From: an uncultured Clostridium sp.
Lineage (GTDB): Bacteria > Bacillota > Clostridia > Lachnospirales > Lachnospiraceae
Assembly: GCA_958349075.1 (NCBI GenBank)
Contig: CATWBR010000037.1
Coordinates: 1 to 16,162 of the forward strand
Length of the DNA stretch: 16,162 nt
Direction of reading: 5' to 3'
Shown here: positions 1 through 7,633 of the stretch, piece after piece
Layout: each line of letters opens with the position of its first letter
Position numbering within the stretch: the stretch's first letter is position 1
Translations under genes and position numbers: made by a program
Notes under the pieces: generated by a model
Database searches by the model: none
What the model was told of the DNA's origin: nothing
The model's input: the letters and a program-made list of their open reading frames with translations, nothing else

Positions 1-106
1 TTAGGGAAAATATGAAGTGACTGTACGGAAGGTAGTGTACCGCTAGGTGTTTTCATGTACTTCTGTATGAAAATCCCGGGTCCCACGGCACGAAACAGCG
101 TTTTTG
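1..106. other. Left-edge intergenic DNA with small hairpins
   Basis: No gene is visible here. TTTTCAT (50-56) and ATGAAAA (67-73) form a perfect 7-bp inverted repeat. AAACAGC (93-99) can pair with GCTGTTT (107-113) around a 7-nt loop, and two further T follow, so the pair resembles a weak terminator for something left of the window. The right arm of that hairpin is also the first part of the 52-bp repeat at 107-158. Confidence 0.4.
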
Positions 107-158
107 GCTGTTTTTGTGCATCGCGAAGCGGTAATTGTGAGGGTACCGAACAGTTACA
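107..158 (+). repeat. 52-bp structured repeat, copy 1
   Basis: This 52-bp stretch matches 16023-16074 without gaps at 44 of 52 positions, and seven of the eight differences are transitions. It can form two small hairpins: CGC-GAA-GCG (122-130), and GTAATTG (131-137) with CAGTTAC (151-157) around a 13-nt loop. The second copy keeps both helices. It lies just upstream of the CdaR-like gene, whose ribosome site starts about 12 bp later. It could be a dispersed REP-like element or a short cis-acting RNA. I infer a multicopy family, but only two copies are visible. Confidence 0.65.
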
Positions 159-183
159 ATATAAAATTAAAGGAGAGAAGGAT

Positions 184-1272
184 ATGATATCAAATCAGAT
201 ACTCCAGACAAATATTGAGGGTTTGAAGGGGATTACCAGAGTGGATTTAAGTATTTGCGATACAGAGGGCAAAGTGCTGGCTTCCACTTTTACCGGTGCT
301 GAGGAGTATGAAAGCGCGATTTTGACTTTTGTAGACTCTCCGGCGGACAGTCAGGTAATTCAGGGCTATCAGTTTTTTAAGGTGTTTGACGAACACCAAC
401 TGGAATATATTCTGCTTGCCAGAGGCGGCAGTGACGATGTTTACATGGTGGGTAAGATGGCGGCGTTCCAGATCCAGAACCTGCTGGTTGCTTACAAGGA
501 GAGATTTGACAAGGATAACTTTATCAAGAACCTGCTTCTTGATAACCTGCTGTTAGTAGATATTTACAACAGGGCGAAAAAACTTCACATTGAGACTAAT
601 GTCAAGAGAATCGTTTTTATCATTGAGACACAGCACGAGAAGGATGTCAACGCGCTTGAGACGGTGCGAAGCCTCTTTTCCACAAAGACGAAGGATTTTA
701 TCACGGCGGTGGATGAGAAGGACATCATTTTAGTCAAGGAAGTAAAACCGGGAGAGACTTACGACGACCTGGAGAAGACGGCCAGCATGATCGTGGATAT
801 GCTGAACACGGAGGCGCTCACAAGAGTCAATGTGGCCTTTGGTACGATCATCAATGAGATTAAGGATGTTTCACGTTCCTACAAGGAGGCCAAGATGGCC
901 CTGGATGTAGGAAAGATTTTCTATAGTACAAAGAATGTCGTAGCTTACAGCAAGCTGGGAATCGGCCGGTTGATCTATCAGCTTCCGCTTCCGCTCTGCC
1001 GTATGTTCATCAAGGAGATCTTCGACGGGAAGTCACCCGATGACTTTGACGAAGAGACCCTGACCACGATCAACAAATTCTTTGAAAACAGCCTTAACGT
1101 ATCGGAGACGTCCAGACAGCTCTATATCCACAGGAACACACTGGTTTACCGTCTCGATAAACTTCAGAAGAGCACGGGACTGGATCTTAGAGTCTTCGAA
1201 GATGCCATTACCTTCAAGATTGCACTCATGGTAGTCAAATACATGAAATACATGGAGAATCTTGACTATTAA
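184..1272 (+). CDS. CdaR/PucR-like transcriptional regulator (C-terminal HTH)
   Basis: A 362-residue protein whose C-terminus (about residues 300-355) holds the PucR/CdaR-type helix-turn-helix, with the pattern [20 protein letters not shown]. This type is typical of sugar-diacid and purine regulators. The N-terminal half resembles a sensor domain, and the middle (about 130-270) resembles the degenerate GGDEF-like domain of this family. The effector is unknown. The frame runs open upstream to position 55, but the ATG at 184 is preceded by AAAGGAGAG at ideal spacing, and the upstream part encodes the 52-bp repeat rather than conserved protein. It lies 90 bp before ftsE on the same strand, so it may be co-transcribed with or control the ftsEX operon, although the family usually controls metabolism. 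The family call is confident; the regulon is not. Confidence 0.85.
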   Translation: MISNQILQTNIEGLKGITRVDLSICDTEGKVLASTFTGAEEYESAILTFVDSPADSQVIQGYQFFKVFDEHQLEYILLARGGSDDVYMVGKMAAFQIQNLLVAYKERFDKDNFIKNLLLDNLLLVDIYNRAKKLHIETNVKRIVFIIETQHEKDVNALETVRSLFSTKTKDFITAVDEKDIILVKEVKPGETYDDLEKTASMIVDMLNTEALTRVNVAFGTIINEIKDVSRSYKEAKMALDVGKIFYSTKNVVAYSKLGIGRLIYQLPLPLCRMFIKEIFDGKSPDDFDEETLTTINKFFENSLNVSETSRQLYIHRNTLVYRLDKLQKSTGLDLRVFEDAITFKIALMVVKYMKYMENLDY

Positions 1273-1300
1273 AGAAAATTTAAAAGAGGGAAAAGGGGAA

Positions 1301-1335
1301 TGCTGTGGTATGGGTTACGTGCCTGTGCCGCAGCA
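1301..1335 (+). other. Hairpin in the gap before ftsE
   Basis: TGCTGTGG (1301-1308) pairs with CCGCAGCA (1328-1335) over 8 bp including one G-U wobble, with a 19-nt loop. No T tract follows, so it is a poor intrinsic terminator. It may be a 5'-leader or mRNA-processing hairpin between the regulator gene and ftsE. Confidence 0.3.
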
Positions 1336-1362
1336 ATTCTGTAATTGAGGGATACGAGAAAG

Positions 1363-2049
1363 ATGATAGAGATAACAAATCTCAACAAAACATACAAAGC
1401 GGGGAACCGGGCCTTAAAGAATATCAATATCATGATCCGGGACGGCGAATTTGTTTTCGTTATGGGACGCAGCGGTTCCGGCAAGTCCACCCTGATGAAG
1501 CTGCTTTTAAAAGAGGTGGAGCCCACATCGGGGAAAATTGTGGTGAACGACATGGATCTGGGAAAGATGCCCAGAAGATATGTTCCCAAATACAGAAGGC
1601 GTCTGGGAGTAGTCTTCCAGGATTTCCGCCTGCTGAAAGATAAAACAGTGTATGAGAATGTGGCGTTTGCCCAGCGGGTAATTGGTGTGCCGACGAGGAC
1701 GATCAAGGAGTCGGTTCCCGAAATGCTGAGACTGGTAGGCCTTTCATCAAAATACAAATCATTTCCCAACCAGCTTTCGGGCGGTGAACAGCAGAGGGTG
1801 GCGATAGCCAGAGCTTTAATTAACTCACCCGAGGTCCTGCTGGCCGATGAGCCGACCGGTAATCTGGATGCCCAGAATTCCATGGAGATTATGAAGCTTC
1901 TGGAAGAGATCAACTGCAGGGGAACGACGGTGGTCGTAGTTACCCACAGCCAGGAGATTGTGAATAGAATGGGAAAACGTGTAATCACTCTGGACCGCGG
2001 AGTCGTGGCAGAAGATGAAATAAAAGGCGGTATAGGATATGAGGCTTAG
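1363..2049 (+). CDS. ftsE: Cell-division ATP-binding protein FtsE
   Basis: A 228-residue ABC ATPase, the usual FtsE length. Visible motifs are Walker [10 protein letters not shown] (residues 35-43), a Q-loop with VFQDFRLL, the signature [15 protein letters not shown], Walker [13 protein letters not shown] and the switch His in VVTHS. FtsE hydrolyses ATP at the cytoplasmic face and drives FtsX, which activates murein hydrolases outside. An in-frame TTG at 1345 would add six residues, but the ATG at 1363 gives the canonical FtsE start ([11 protein letters not shown]) and has GAGGG upstream. The ftsX start codon overlaps its end by 11 bp, indicating translational coupling. Confidence 0.96.
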   Translation: MIEITNLNKTYKAGNRALKNINIMIRDGEFVFVMGRSGSGKSTLMKLLLKEVEPTSGKIVVNDMDLGKMPRRYVPKYRRRLGVVFQDFRLLKDKTVYENVAFAQRVIGVPTRTIKESVPEMLRLVGLSSKYKSFPNQLSGGEQQRVAIARALINSPEVLLADEPTGNLDAQNSMEIMKLLEEINCRGTTVVVVTHSQEIVNRMGKRVITLDRGVVAEDEIKGGIGYEA

Positions 2050-2947
2050 TACATTTGCATATTGCCTGAAAGAAGGTATGAAGAATATATGCAGGAATAT
2101 ATGGTTTTCGCTGGCTTCCACGGCGATTATTTCTGCGTGTATTTTTTTATTCTGCATGTTTTTTGCCCTGGTGGCCAATGTGCAGTATATGGTGAAAAAT
2201 GCGGAGACAACGGTGGGAATCTCGGTGTTCTTCGATGAGGATATGGCAGAGGCCGATATTCTTGCAATTGGAAAAGAGATCGGTGCAAGGAGCGAGGTAA
2301 AGGAGACAAAGTATATCTCCGCACAGGAGGCCTGGGAGACATTCCAGAAGGAATACTTTAAGGATGTGGAGGAGCTGGCGGAAGGCTTTGCGGACGACAA
2401 TCCCCTGGCCGGTTCGGCATCTTACGAGATTTACCTGAAAGATATCGCGGATCAGGATAAGGTGGTTTCCTACCTGGATACGATACCGGGGATTAGGAAA
2501 GTCAATTATTCCAACGATACGGCATCGGGACTTTCCAATTTCAACAAGATGCTGGGACTTATCTCGGCGGTGATTATCGCGATCCTTCTGGCGGTAGCCG
2601 TATTCCTGATCAGCAACACGATCTCCACGGCCGCAGCATTCAGAAAAGATGAAAATAAAATCATGCGTCTGATCGGGGCCACCAACTTTATGATACGCGC
2701 CCCCTTTGTTGTGGAGGGTATCATAATCGGCTTCGCCGGTGCGGCGATTCCGCTGTTCAGCGTATATTTCCTGTACAGGAATGCGGTGGAATATATGATT
2801 GAGAAGTTTAACATCATTTCCAACATTATTGAGTTTATCCCGATCGAAACCATTTTCCCCTATATGATCGCAGTAGCGGTGGCCCTCGGCGTGGGAATCG
2901 GATTCGTCGGAAGTTTCTTCACCATACGGAAACACCTGAAGGTATAA
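2039..2947 (+). CDS. ftsX: Cell-division permease-like protein FtsX
   Basis: A 302-residue integral membrane protein with the FtsX layout. A first membrane segment lies at about residues 22-46, followed by an extracellular domain of about 120 residues (about 50-170), then three further segments at about 172-195, 222-245 and 272-296. The block [19 protein letters not shown] between segments 2 and 3 is typical. The extracellular domain is expected to contact the coiled coil of the secreted hydrolase activator encoded next. It overlaps ftsE by 11 bp, with AAAGGCGG as ribosome site, and ends 26 bp before the chosen start of the M23 gene, so the three genes look like one operon. Confidence 0.95.
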   Translation: MRLSTFAYCLKEGMKNICRNIWFSLASTAIISACIFLFCMFFALVANVQYMVKNAETTVGISVFFDEDMAEADILAIGKEIGARSEVKETKYISAQEAWETFQKEYFKDVEELAEGFADDNPLAGSASYEIYLKDIADQDKVVSYLDTIPGIRKVNYSNDTASGLSNFNKMLGLISAVIIAILLAVAVFLISNTISTAAAFRKDENKIMRLIGATNFMIRAPFVVEGIIIGFAGAAIPLFSVYFLYRNAVEYMIEKFNIISNIIEFIPIETIFPYMIAVAVALGVGIGFVGSFFTIRKHLKV

Positions 2948-2973
2948 GCAGAAAGATGCATAAGGAGCAAAAG

Positions 2974-4179
2974 ATGAGGTATAATGCAGCAGTAAAGAGA
3001 ACGGTTGCCGCCATTCTCCTGGCATCCCTGGCTGTAGCTCCCGTCTACGGGGCATCCAAGAAAGACGTGGACAGCGCCAAGGGAAAGATAACCTCCATCG
3101 AGGAGGAGAAAAAGAAGACGGAACAGGCCATAAAGGAACTGGAATCTCTCAAGGCAAATACGGAAAGCTATGTGAGAAAGCTGGACTCCCAGCTCGAAAC
3201 TCTGAATGCGGAGATAAGCAGGCTGGAAACAGATATCAGCAATAAAGGAAAGAACATTGAAGAGACCACGGTAAAGCTTGACGAGGCCGGTGAAGTGGAG
3301 AAGAAGCAGTACGAGGCCATGAAAAAGAGGATCAAGTACATGTATGAGAAGGGCGACAGCAGTTACCTGGATCTTCTCCTCCAGTCCAAGTCCATGTCGG
3401 AGCTTTTAAACAGGGCCGAGTATATCTCAAAGATTTCGGAGTATGACCGGAAGATGCTTGATCAGTACATCGGCATCAAGGACGGCATTGCGGAGGACAA
3501 GGCGCAGCTAGAGAGAGAGAAGCAGGAACTGGTCGCGCTCCAGGATCAGACGACAAGCAAGAAGAATTCCGTGGAAACGCTGGTAAATGAGAAATCGGCC
3601 GAGCTTAAAAAGGTTGATTCGCAGATCGGCTCCAAGACGGCCCAGGTGGAAGCTTATGAAAAAGACATCAAGGCCCAGGAAGACAAGATCAAACAGATAG
3701 AGGCGGAGATTAAGAGGCAGGAAGAGGAGGCCAGGAAAAAAGCCGAGGCTGCCGGGCAGAAGTATAATACAGTAAGTATTGGGAATATTAAGTTTATATG
3801 GCCATGTCCTTCCAGCAGCAGGATCACATCCGGCTTCGGCGGAAGGGAATCTCCGACGGCGGGAGCTTCTTCCAACCATCAGGGAATCGACATCGGCGCA
3901 CCGACGGGAAGCAACATTATCGCGGCGGCCGACGGTACGGTGACAATTTCTACATACAGCTATTCTGCCGGGAACTATATTATGCTGAACCATGGCGGCG
4001 GTGTTTCTACCGTTTACATGCATTGTTCCCAATTGCTGGTATCGGCCGGCGAGACGGTAAAGCAGGGCCAGGTCATCGCTAAGGTTGGCTCCACAGGTTA
4101 TTCTACCGGATCGCACCTGCATTTCGGCGTCCGACTGAATGGAAGTTATGTAAATCCGACAAAGTATGTAAGCCCATAG
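2974..4179 (+). CDS. Secreted coiled-coil M23 peptidase, EnvC/PcsB/CwlO-like FtsEX partner
   Basis: A 401-residue exported protein. A signal peptide covers about residues 1-27 (basic start, hydrophobic core, cleavage near VYG-A). A long Lys/Glu-rich coiled coil runs over about 30-255, then a C-terminal M23/LytM domain (about 285-401). The zinc-site residues are present: His302 and Asp306 in HQGID, and His381 and His383 in HLHFG. It therefore looks catalytically competent, unlike degenerate EnvC. It should cleave peptidoglycan cross-links or stem peptides, with the coiled coil held by FtsX. The alternative ATG at 2956 has a poor ribosome site, whereas AAGGAG lies seven bases before the ATG at 2974. 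The family call is firm; partnership with FtsEX is inferred from gene order and architecture. Confidence 0.93.
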   Translation: MRYNAAVKRTVAAILLASLAVAPVYGASKKDVDSAKGKITSIEEEKKKTEQAIKELESLKANTESYVRKLDSQLETLNAEISRLETDISNKGKNIEETTVKLDEAGEVEKKQYEAMKKRIKYMYEKGDSSYLDLLLQSKSMSELLNRAEYISKISEYDRKMLDQYIGIKDGIAEDKAQLEREKQELVALQDQTTSKKNSVETLVNEKSAELKKVDSQIGSKTAQVEAYEKDIKAQEDKIKQIEAEIKRQEEEARKKAEAAGQKYNTVSIGNIKFIWPCPSSSRITSGFGGRESPTAGASSNHQGIDIGAPTGSNIIAAADGTVTISTYSYSAGNYIMLNHGGGVSTVYMHCSQLLVSAGETVKQGQVIAKVGSTGYSTGSHLHFGVRLNGSYVNPTKYVSP

Positions 4180-4213
4180 TTACTACAGCCCATAAATTTA
4201 GGAGGCATTAGAA

Positions 4214-5503
4214 ATGGATAATAGAAGTAAATTCTGGAGAGGCGTCATGGTCGGCGTCCTTGTGACGGCGTTTGCCTGCCTTGTGACGGTGGGAACATCG
4301 GCCGGTATCTATATGTTTGGCCGGCGTGTAATTGACAACCAGGTCCAGGTCCAGGCGGAGCAGGGAAATTCCGGCGCTGAGGTAAGCGGGGCCGGCCAGG
4401 CGGGAAACGAAAAGATAGACATGGAACGCGTCACCCGTAAGATTGGCGAGCTTCAGTCGCTCATTGACAAGAAATATCTGTTTGAAGACAAGATAGAGGT
4501 AGGGAAAGAGGAAACCGGAATCTACAGCGGCTTTCTCTACGGACTGAATGATCCCTATGCGGTTTACTACACACCTGAGGAGCTGGCCAGCTTCATGGAT
4601 GAGACGAACGGATCCTACTGCGGTATCGGAGCCATGGTCTCCCAGAACCAGAAGACCGGAATCGCCACGATCATCCGCGTGTTTGAGGACAGCCCTGCCG
4701 AGAAGGCGGGAATCCGCCCGGGCGATGTGATATTTGCCGTGGGTGATACAGAAGTGACGGGCATGGATCTCACAATTATGGTTAACAACTATATCAAGGG
4801 TGAAGAAGGTACGGATGTAAGTATCACAGTTTACCGGGAAGAGGAAAATGAATACGTCGATATCACCGTTACCAGAAAACCGGTGGACGTTCAGACGGTC
4901 AGCGGAAAGATGTTATCAGATGAAATCGGCTTTATCTCCGTAATTGAATTTGACAAGGTGACGGATGCCCAGTTTAAGAGCAAGATTGAAGAACTGACTT
5001 CCCAGGGAATGAAAAAGATGATTGTGGATCTGAGGAATAACCCCGGCGGTGAGCTGAATACCGTCGTTTCCATGGCCGACTATATCCTGGAGGACAAGGG
5101 ACGCATACTGACCGTAGCGGATAAGAACGGCAAGGAAGAAGTTTATAACGCGGAGGACGGACACAGTCTGGATATTCCAATCGCAGTGCTTGTAAACGGT
5201 AATTCCGCCAGCGCCTCCGAGGTATTTACCGGAGCGCTTAAGGACTATGAGGCGGCTACAATCGTTGGAACCCAGACCTTTGGAAAGGGAATTGTACAGA
5301 CGCTGTTCCCTCTTTCCGACGGAAGCGCGGTAAAATTGACGACAAACCACTACTACACGCCGAGCGGGCTCGATATCCACGGCAAGGGCATCTCTCCTGA
5401 TGTGGAAGTGGAACTGGATGAGGAAGCTGCAAAGATGCCGGTTCTCCCCGAAGAGATGGATAACCAGCTTCAGGAAGCGGTCAGCATATTAGAAGGAAAA
5501 TAA
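4214..5503 (+). CDS. S41 family C-terminal processing protease (CtpA/CtpB-like)
   Basis: A 429-residue membrane-anchored serine protease. One N-terminal membrane segment lies at about residues 10-35, followed by a low-complexity linker, an N-terminal helical region, a PDZ domain (about 130-210, with the GIGAMV and RPGD blocks) and the S41 catalytic core. The Ser/Lys/Gln set is complete: Ser333 in NSASASE, Lys358 in GTQTFGKG and Gln362. The spacing (Ser+25 = Lys, +4 = Gln) matches what I recall for CtpB and Prc. It acts outside the membrane on the C-termini of envelope proteins. AGGAGG lies just upstream of the ATG, and the gene follows the M23 gene by 34 bp, so it is probably the last gene of the ftsEX operon. 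Its substrate is unknown; the neighbouring hydrolase is a plausible candidate. Confidence 0.93.
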   Translation: MDNRSKFWRGVMVGVLVTAFACLVTVGTSAGIYMFGRRVIDNQVQVQAEQGNSGAEVSGAGQAGNEKIDMERVTRKIGELQSLIDKKYLFEDKIEVGKEETGIYSGFLYGLNDPYAVYYTPEELASFMDETNGSYCGIGAMVSQNQKTGIATIIRVFEDSPAEKAGIRPGDVIFAVGDTEVTGMDLTIMVNNYIKGEEGTDVSITVYREEENEYVDITVTRKPVDVQTVSGKMLSDEIGFISVIEFDKVTDAQFKSKIEELTSQGMKKMIVDLRNNPGGELNTVVSMADYILEDKGRILTVADKNGKEEVYNAEDGHSLDIPIAVLVNGNSASASEVFTGALKDYEAATIVGTQTFGKGIVQTLFPLSDGSAVKLTTNHYYTPSGLDIHGKGISPDVEVELDEEAAKMPVLPEEMDNQLQEAVSILEGK

Positions 5504-5504
5504 A

Positions 5505-5528
5505 CAGAACCGCATTTTGGACGGTCTG
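5505..5528 (-). terminator. Convergent-gene hairpin, likely terminator of the crp-type gene
   Basis: CAGA+CCG (5505-5512, one bulged A) pairs with CGG+TCTG (5522-5528) around a 9-nt loop. Read on the minus strand the hairpin is followed by TTTATTTTCC, a T-rich tail. It sits in the 31-bp gap between the convergent S41 and Crp-type genes. The stem is short, so this is a modest prediction. Confidence 0.45.
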
Positions 5529-5534
5529 AGGAGT

Positions 5535-6254
5535 TTAGGGAGAGATGAGCGTGTAAACGTGTTTGTCCCAGGTGAGCAGGTTTTCCTGCTTCATCCGCCC
5601 CAGCTCCCTGACCAGGGCGCTGCGGTTCACACCCAGGTATTCAGCCAGCTCGGTATGAGTGAGCGGCACGAATACCTGGTTTTTTTTGAGCGTTTTTTCC
5701 TGTTTTCTGTCGCCGCGCAGGCCAATGATATCGGGATATTCTTCGACGATATGGAGAAAACGCAGAATCCGGCTGCGGAGGGAGCGGGTGGAAAGGATCT
5801 CTACTTTTGCAAGGAATGTCCTGGTCTTGAGCGCCAGAAGATACATCAGGTTTTCGGAGAAGACGAGATGGCAGCGGCAGTTCCTGAGGCAGAAGGTCCT
5901 GGGATCACGGTACTGGAACAGCAGTACATGACAGTTGGTCATGGCCTTGTAATTGACGGTGCTGCTCTGAATGCGGCTGCCGATGAAGGCGTCCCCGAAC
6001 AGTTCGTTTTTCCGTATCTCGGTGAGAAAATAATTGTTTCCCTGCAAATCACTTTTTTCCATCAGCACAGTGCCGGAGAGGATCAGCCCTACGCAGGTGA
6101 CGGGATCGCCTTCCAGCACCAGATATTCATCTTTATAAAAATTAGCAAAACGGAATGAAAAACAGTTGGAAAGCTGGTTTAAACCGCCCACGTCAATCCC
6201 TTTGAAAAGCGGATGGTTCTGTAACAGGTAAAGCTCGTCTGCCGATATATCCAT
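5535..6254 (-). CDS. Crp/Fnr family transcriptional regulator
   Basis: A 239-residue protein with an N-terminal cyclic-nucleotide-type beta-roll (about residues 10-125), a dimer helix (about 130-160) and a C-terminal winged HTH containing PLTHTELAEYLGVNRSALVREL (about 188-210). In the phosphate-binding-cassette position the residues read SRIQSSTV, without the Arg-Ser-Ala pattern expected for cAMP, so cAMP is unlikely to be the effector. A Cys cluster (CLRNCRC) lies before the dimer helix. Similar Cys-rich stretches occur in other clostridial members, as I recall, and could be redox-sensitive. Two in-frame ATGs exist at 6260 and 6254. GGAGG is only two bases from the first but eight from the second, so 6254 is preferred. 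It is divergent from the antiporter gene. Confidence 0.9.
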   Translation of the reverse strand: MDISADELYLLQNHPLFKGIDVGGLNQLSNCFSFRFANFYKDEYLVLEGDPVTCVGLILSGTVLMEKSDLQGNNYFLTEIRKNELFGDAFIGSRIQSSTVNYKAMTNCHVLLFQYRDPRTFCLRNCRCHLVFSENLMYLLALKTRTFLAKVEILSTRSLRSRILRFLHIVEEYPDIIGLRGDRKQEKTLKKNQVFVPLTHTELAEYLGVNRSALVRELGRMKQENLLTWDKHVYTLISP

Positions 6255-6286
6255 TACCATTTCCTCCTTTTTCCTTTATTTTATCT

Positions 6287-6314
6287 CTTATATGTTGCTG
6301 CGGCAACAGTAAAC
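6287..6314 (-). promoter_or_regulatory. Candidate promoter of the Crp-type gene
   Basis: On the minus strand TATAAG (6292-6287) is a plausible -10 box. GTTTAC (6314-6309) lies 16 bp further upstream as a weak -35 box. The spacer is exactly the 16-bp inverted repeat at 6293-6308, which would place a bound dimer across the promoter. Confidence 0.4.
6293..6308. promoter_or_regulatory. Inverted-repeat operator candidate between divergent genes
   Basis: TGTTGC-TGCG-GCAACA is a perfect 6+4+6 inverted repeat, the size and symmetry expected of a Crp/Fnr dimer site though not the E. coli CRP or FNR consensus. It occupies the spacer of the candidate crp-type promoter and lies about 47 bp before the predicted start for the divergent antiporter gene. 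The inference is that one site represses the regulator and activates the antiporter. Confidence 0.5.
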
Positions 6315-6335
6315 CGCAAGAAAAGTGATAAAATT

Positions 6336-6341
6336 TATAAT
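6336..6341 (+). promoter_or_regulatory. Candidate -10 box of the antiporter gene
   Basis: TATAAT is a perfect -10 hexamer, 32 bp before the antiporter ATG. The -35 position (around 6313-6318) reads ACCGCA and is far from TTGACA. This is what an activator-dependent promoter would look like, with the inverted repeat at 6293-6308 just upstream. Confidence 0.5.
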
Positions 6342-6373
6342 CGTTGGGCAATAGAACAGCAGGAGGGGACAAA

Positions 6374-7579
6374 ATGAGTTCAGTAGAAGTATTCAGAGAT
6401 CTGGCCGTAATACTGGTTGCGGCAAAATTCTGTGGAATTGCGGCGAGGAAGCTGCATGCGCCACAGGTAGTGGGTATTATTGTGGCAGGGCTCCTTATCG
6501 GGCCGGGAGCGCTGGGAATCGTTGAACAGAGCGAATTTCTCGGTATGATGGCGGAGATAGGCGTAGTGCTGCTTATGTTTTCGGCAGGACTTGAGACAAA
6601 CCTGCGGGATCTGATTAAAACCGGGCCGGTGGCTTTTTTGATAGCGTGTGCGGGCGTTGCGGTGCCTCTGGCAGGAGGGACGTTACTCTATATGCTTTTC
6701 TACGGAGTTTCCCCATTGGGATCGGAGGAATTTTACAGGGCTGTATTCATCGGAGTGATTATGACAGCCACATCGGTAAGCATTACGGTGGAATCCCTCA
6801 GAGAGCTTGGAAAGCTTAAAGGGAAAACGGGAACAGCCATTATGGGGGCGGCGATTATTGATGATGTGATCGGAATTATTGTACTCACATTTGTCATTGG
6901 ATTTCGGGATCCTCAGAGCAGCCCTGTCGCCGTTATTATTAATACGGTGCTGTTCTTTCTGTTTGCGGGAGTCAGCGGTTTTGTGTTCTATAAGGTGTTT
7001 AAATGGCTGGATGCAAGGTATCCGCATACCAGACGCATCCCGATACTGGGACTGGCATTCTGCCTTTTCCTGTCCTATGTTGCAGAGACATATTTTGGGA
7101 TTGCCGATATCACAGGGGCCTATGCGGCGGGAATCGTGCTCTGTTCCCTGAATGATTCGGACTATATAGCAAGCAAGATGGATATCAACTCCTATATGAT
7201 GTTTGGCCCGGTGTTTTTTGTCAGTATCGGACTTAAGACAAATGTGGGAAATCTGACGCCTGAGATTATGATTTTCTCGGCTGCCTTTGTCGGCGTAGCC
7301 CTGATTACTAAAATCGTGGGCTGCGGGACGATGGCAAAGATATGCGGATTTTCCGGAGACGATTCGCTGAAGATAGGGGTTGGCATGATGACGAGAGGGG
7401 AAGTGGCGCTTATCGTGGCCCAGAAGGGGCTGGCTGTGGGACTGCTCAGTTCGGTTTACTTTACTTCGGTGATTCTCCTGATTATCGTTTCTTCGATTGT
7501 CACGCCCGTCATATTGAAGGTTCTTTATACAAGTAAGAATGCCGCCCGTGGAATTCTCCGCCTGCGGCGGGCCGCTTAG
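6374..7579 (+). CDS. Cation:proton antiporter, CPA2/KefB-NapA type
   Basis: A 401-residue polytopic membrane protein with about 12-13 hydrophobic segments filling almost the whole chain. The paired aspartates in AAIIDDVIG (Asp163/Asp164) are the ion-binding pair of electrogenic CPA2 exchangers. The later TRGEVALIVAQKG block is the conserved KefB/NapA-type motif with its basic residue. There is no C-terminal RCK/TrkA-N domain, so it is a short antiporter and not a full-length KefB/C. It should exchange Na+ or K+ for H+ across the cytoplasmic membrane. A frame-open TTG lies at 6344, but AGGAGGGG at 6361-6368 clearly serves the ATG at 6374. It is divergent from the Crp/Fnr-type regulator. Confidence 0.9.
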   Translation: MSSVEVFRDLAVILVAAKFCGIAARKLHAPQVVGIIVAGLLIGPGALGIVEQSEFLGMMAEIGVVLLMFSAGLETNLRDLIKTGPVAFLIACAGVAVPLAGGTLLYMLFYGVSPLGSEEFYRAVFIGVIMTATSVSITVESLRELGKLKGKTGTAIMGAAIIDDVIGIIVLTFVIGFRDPQSSPVAVIINTVLFFLFAGVSGFVFYKVFKWLDARYPHTRRIPILGLAFCLFLSYVAETYFGIADITGAYAAGIVLCSLNDSDYIASKMDINSYMMFGPVFFVSIGLKTNVGNLTPEIMIFSAAFVGVALITKIVGCGTMAKICGFSGDDSLKIGVGMMTRGEVALIVAQKGLAVGLLSSVYFTSVILLIIVSSIVTPVILKVLYTSKNAARGILRLRRAA

Positions 7580-7594
7580 ATGTGTAAAATTATA

Positions 7595-7618
7595 GGGCCG
7601 GAAAAAGGATTCCGGCCC
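7595..7618. terminator. Bidirectional terminator hairpin between convergent genes
   Basis: GGGCCGGAA (7595-7603) and TTCCGGCCC (7610-7618) form a perfect 9-bp stem with a 6-nt loop. On the minus strand it is followed by TATAATTTTA, a moderate T-rich tail. On the plus strand the tail is poor. It sits in the 54-bp gap between the ends of the antiporter (+) and the FAD enzyme (-) and probably serves both. Confidence 0.75.
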
Positions 7619-7633
7619 ATGAAAGTATCTGGA

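Noticed and set aside
131..166. Promoter for the CdaR-like gene (TTGTGA ... TATAAA)
   Set aside because: The spacer is 19 bp and the predicted start would fall within the ribosome site. The sequence is better explained as the 52-bp repeat.
2147..3055. 302-codon open frame on the minus strand
   Set aside because: It is opposite ftsX and the start of the M23 gene and shows shadow composition with no recognisable motif.
5517..6158. 213-codon open frame on the plus strand
   Set aside because: It is antisense to the Crp/Fnr-type gene, which has a clear HTH, ribosome site and start.
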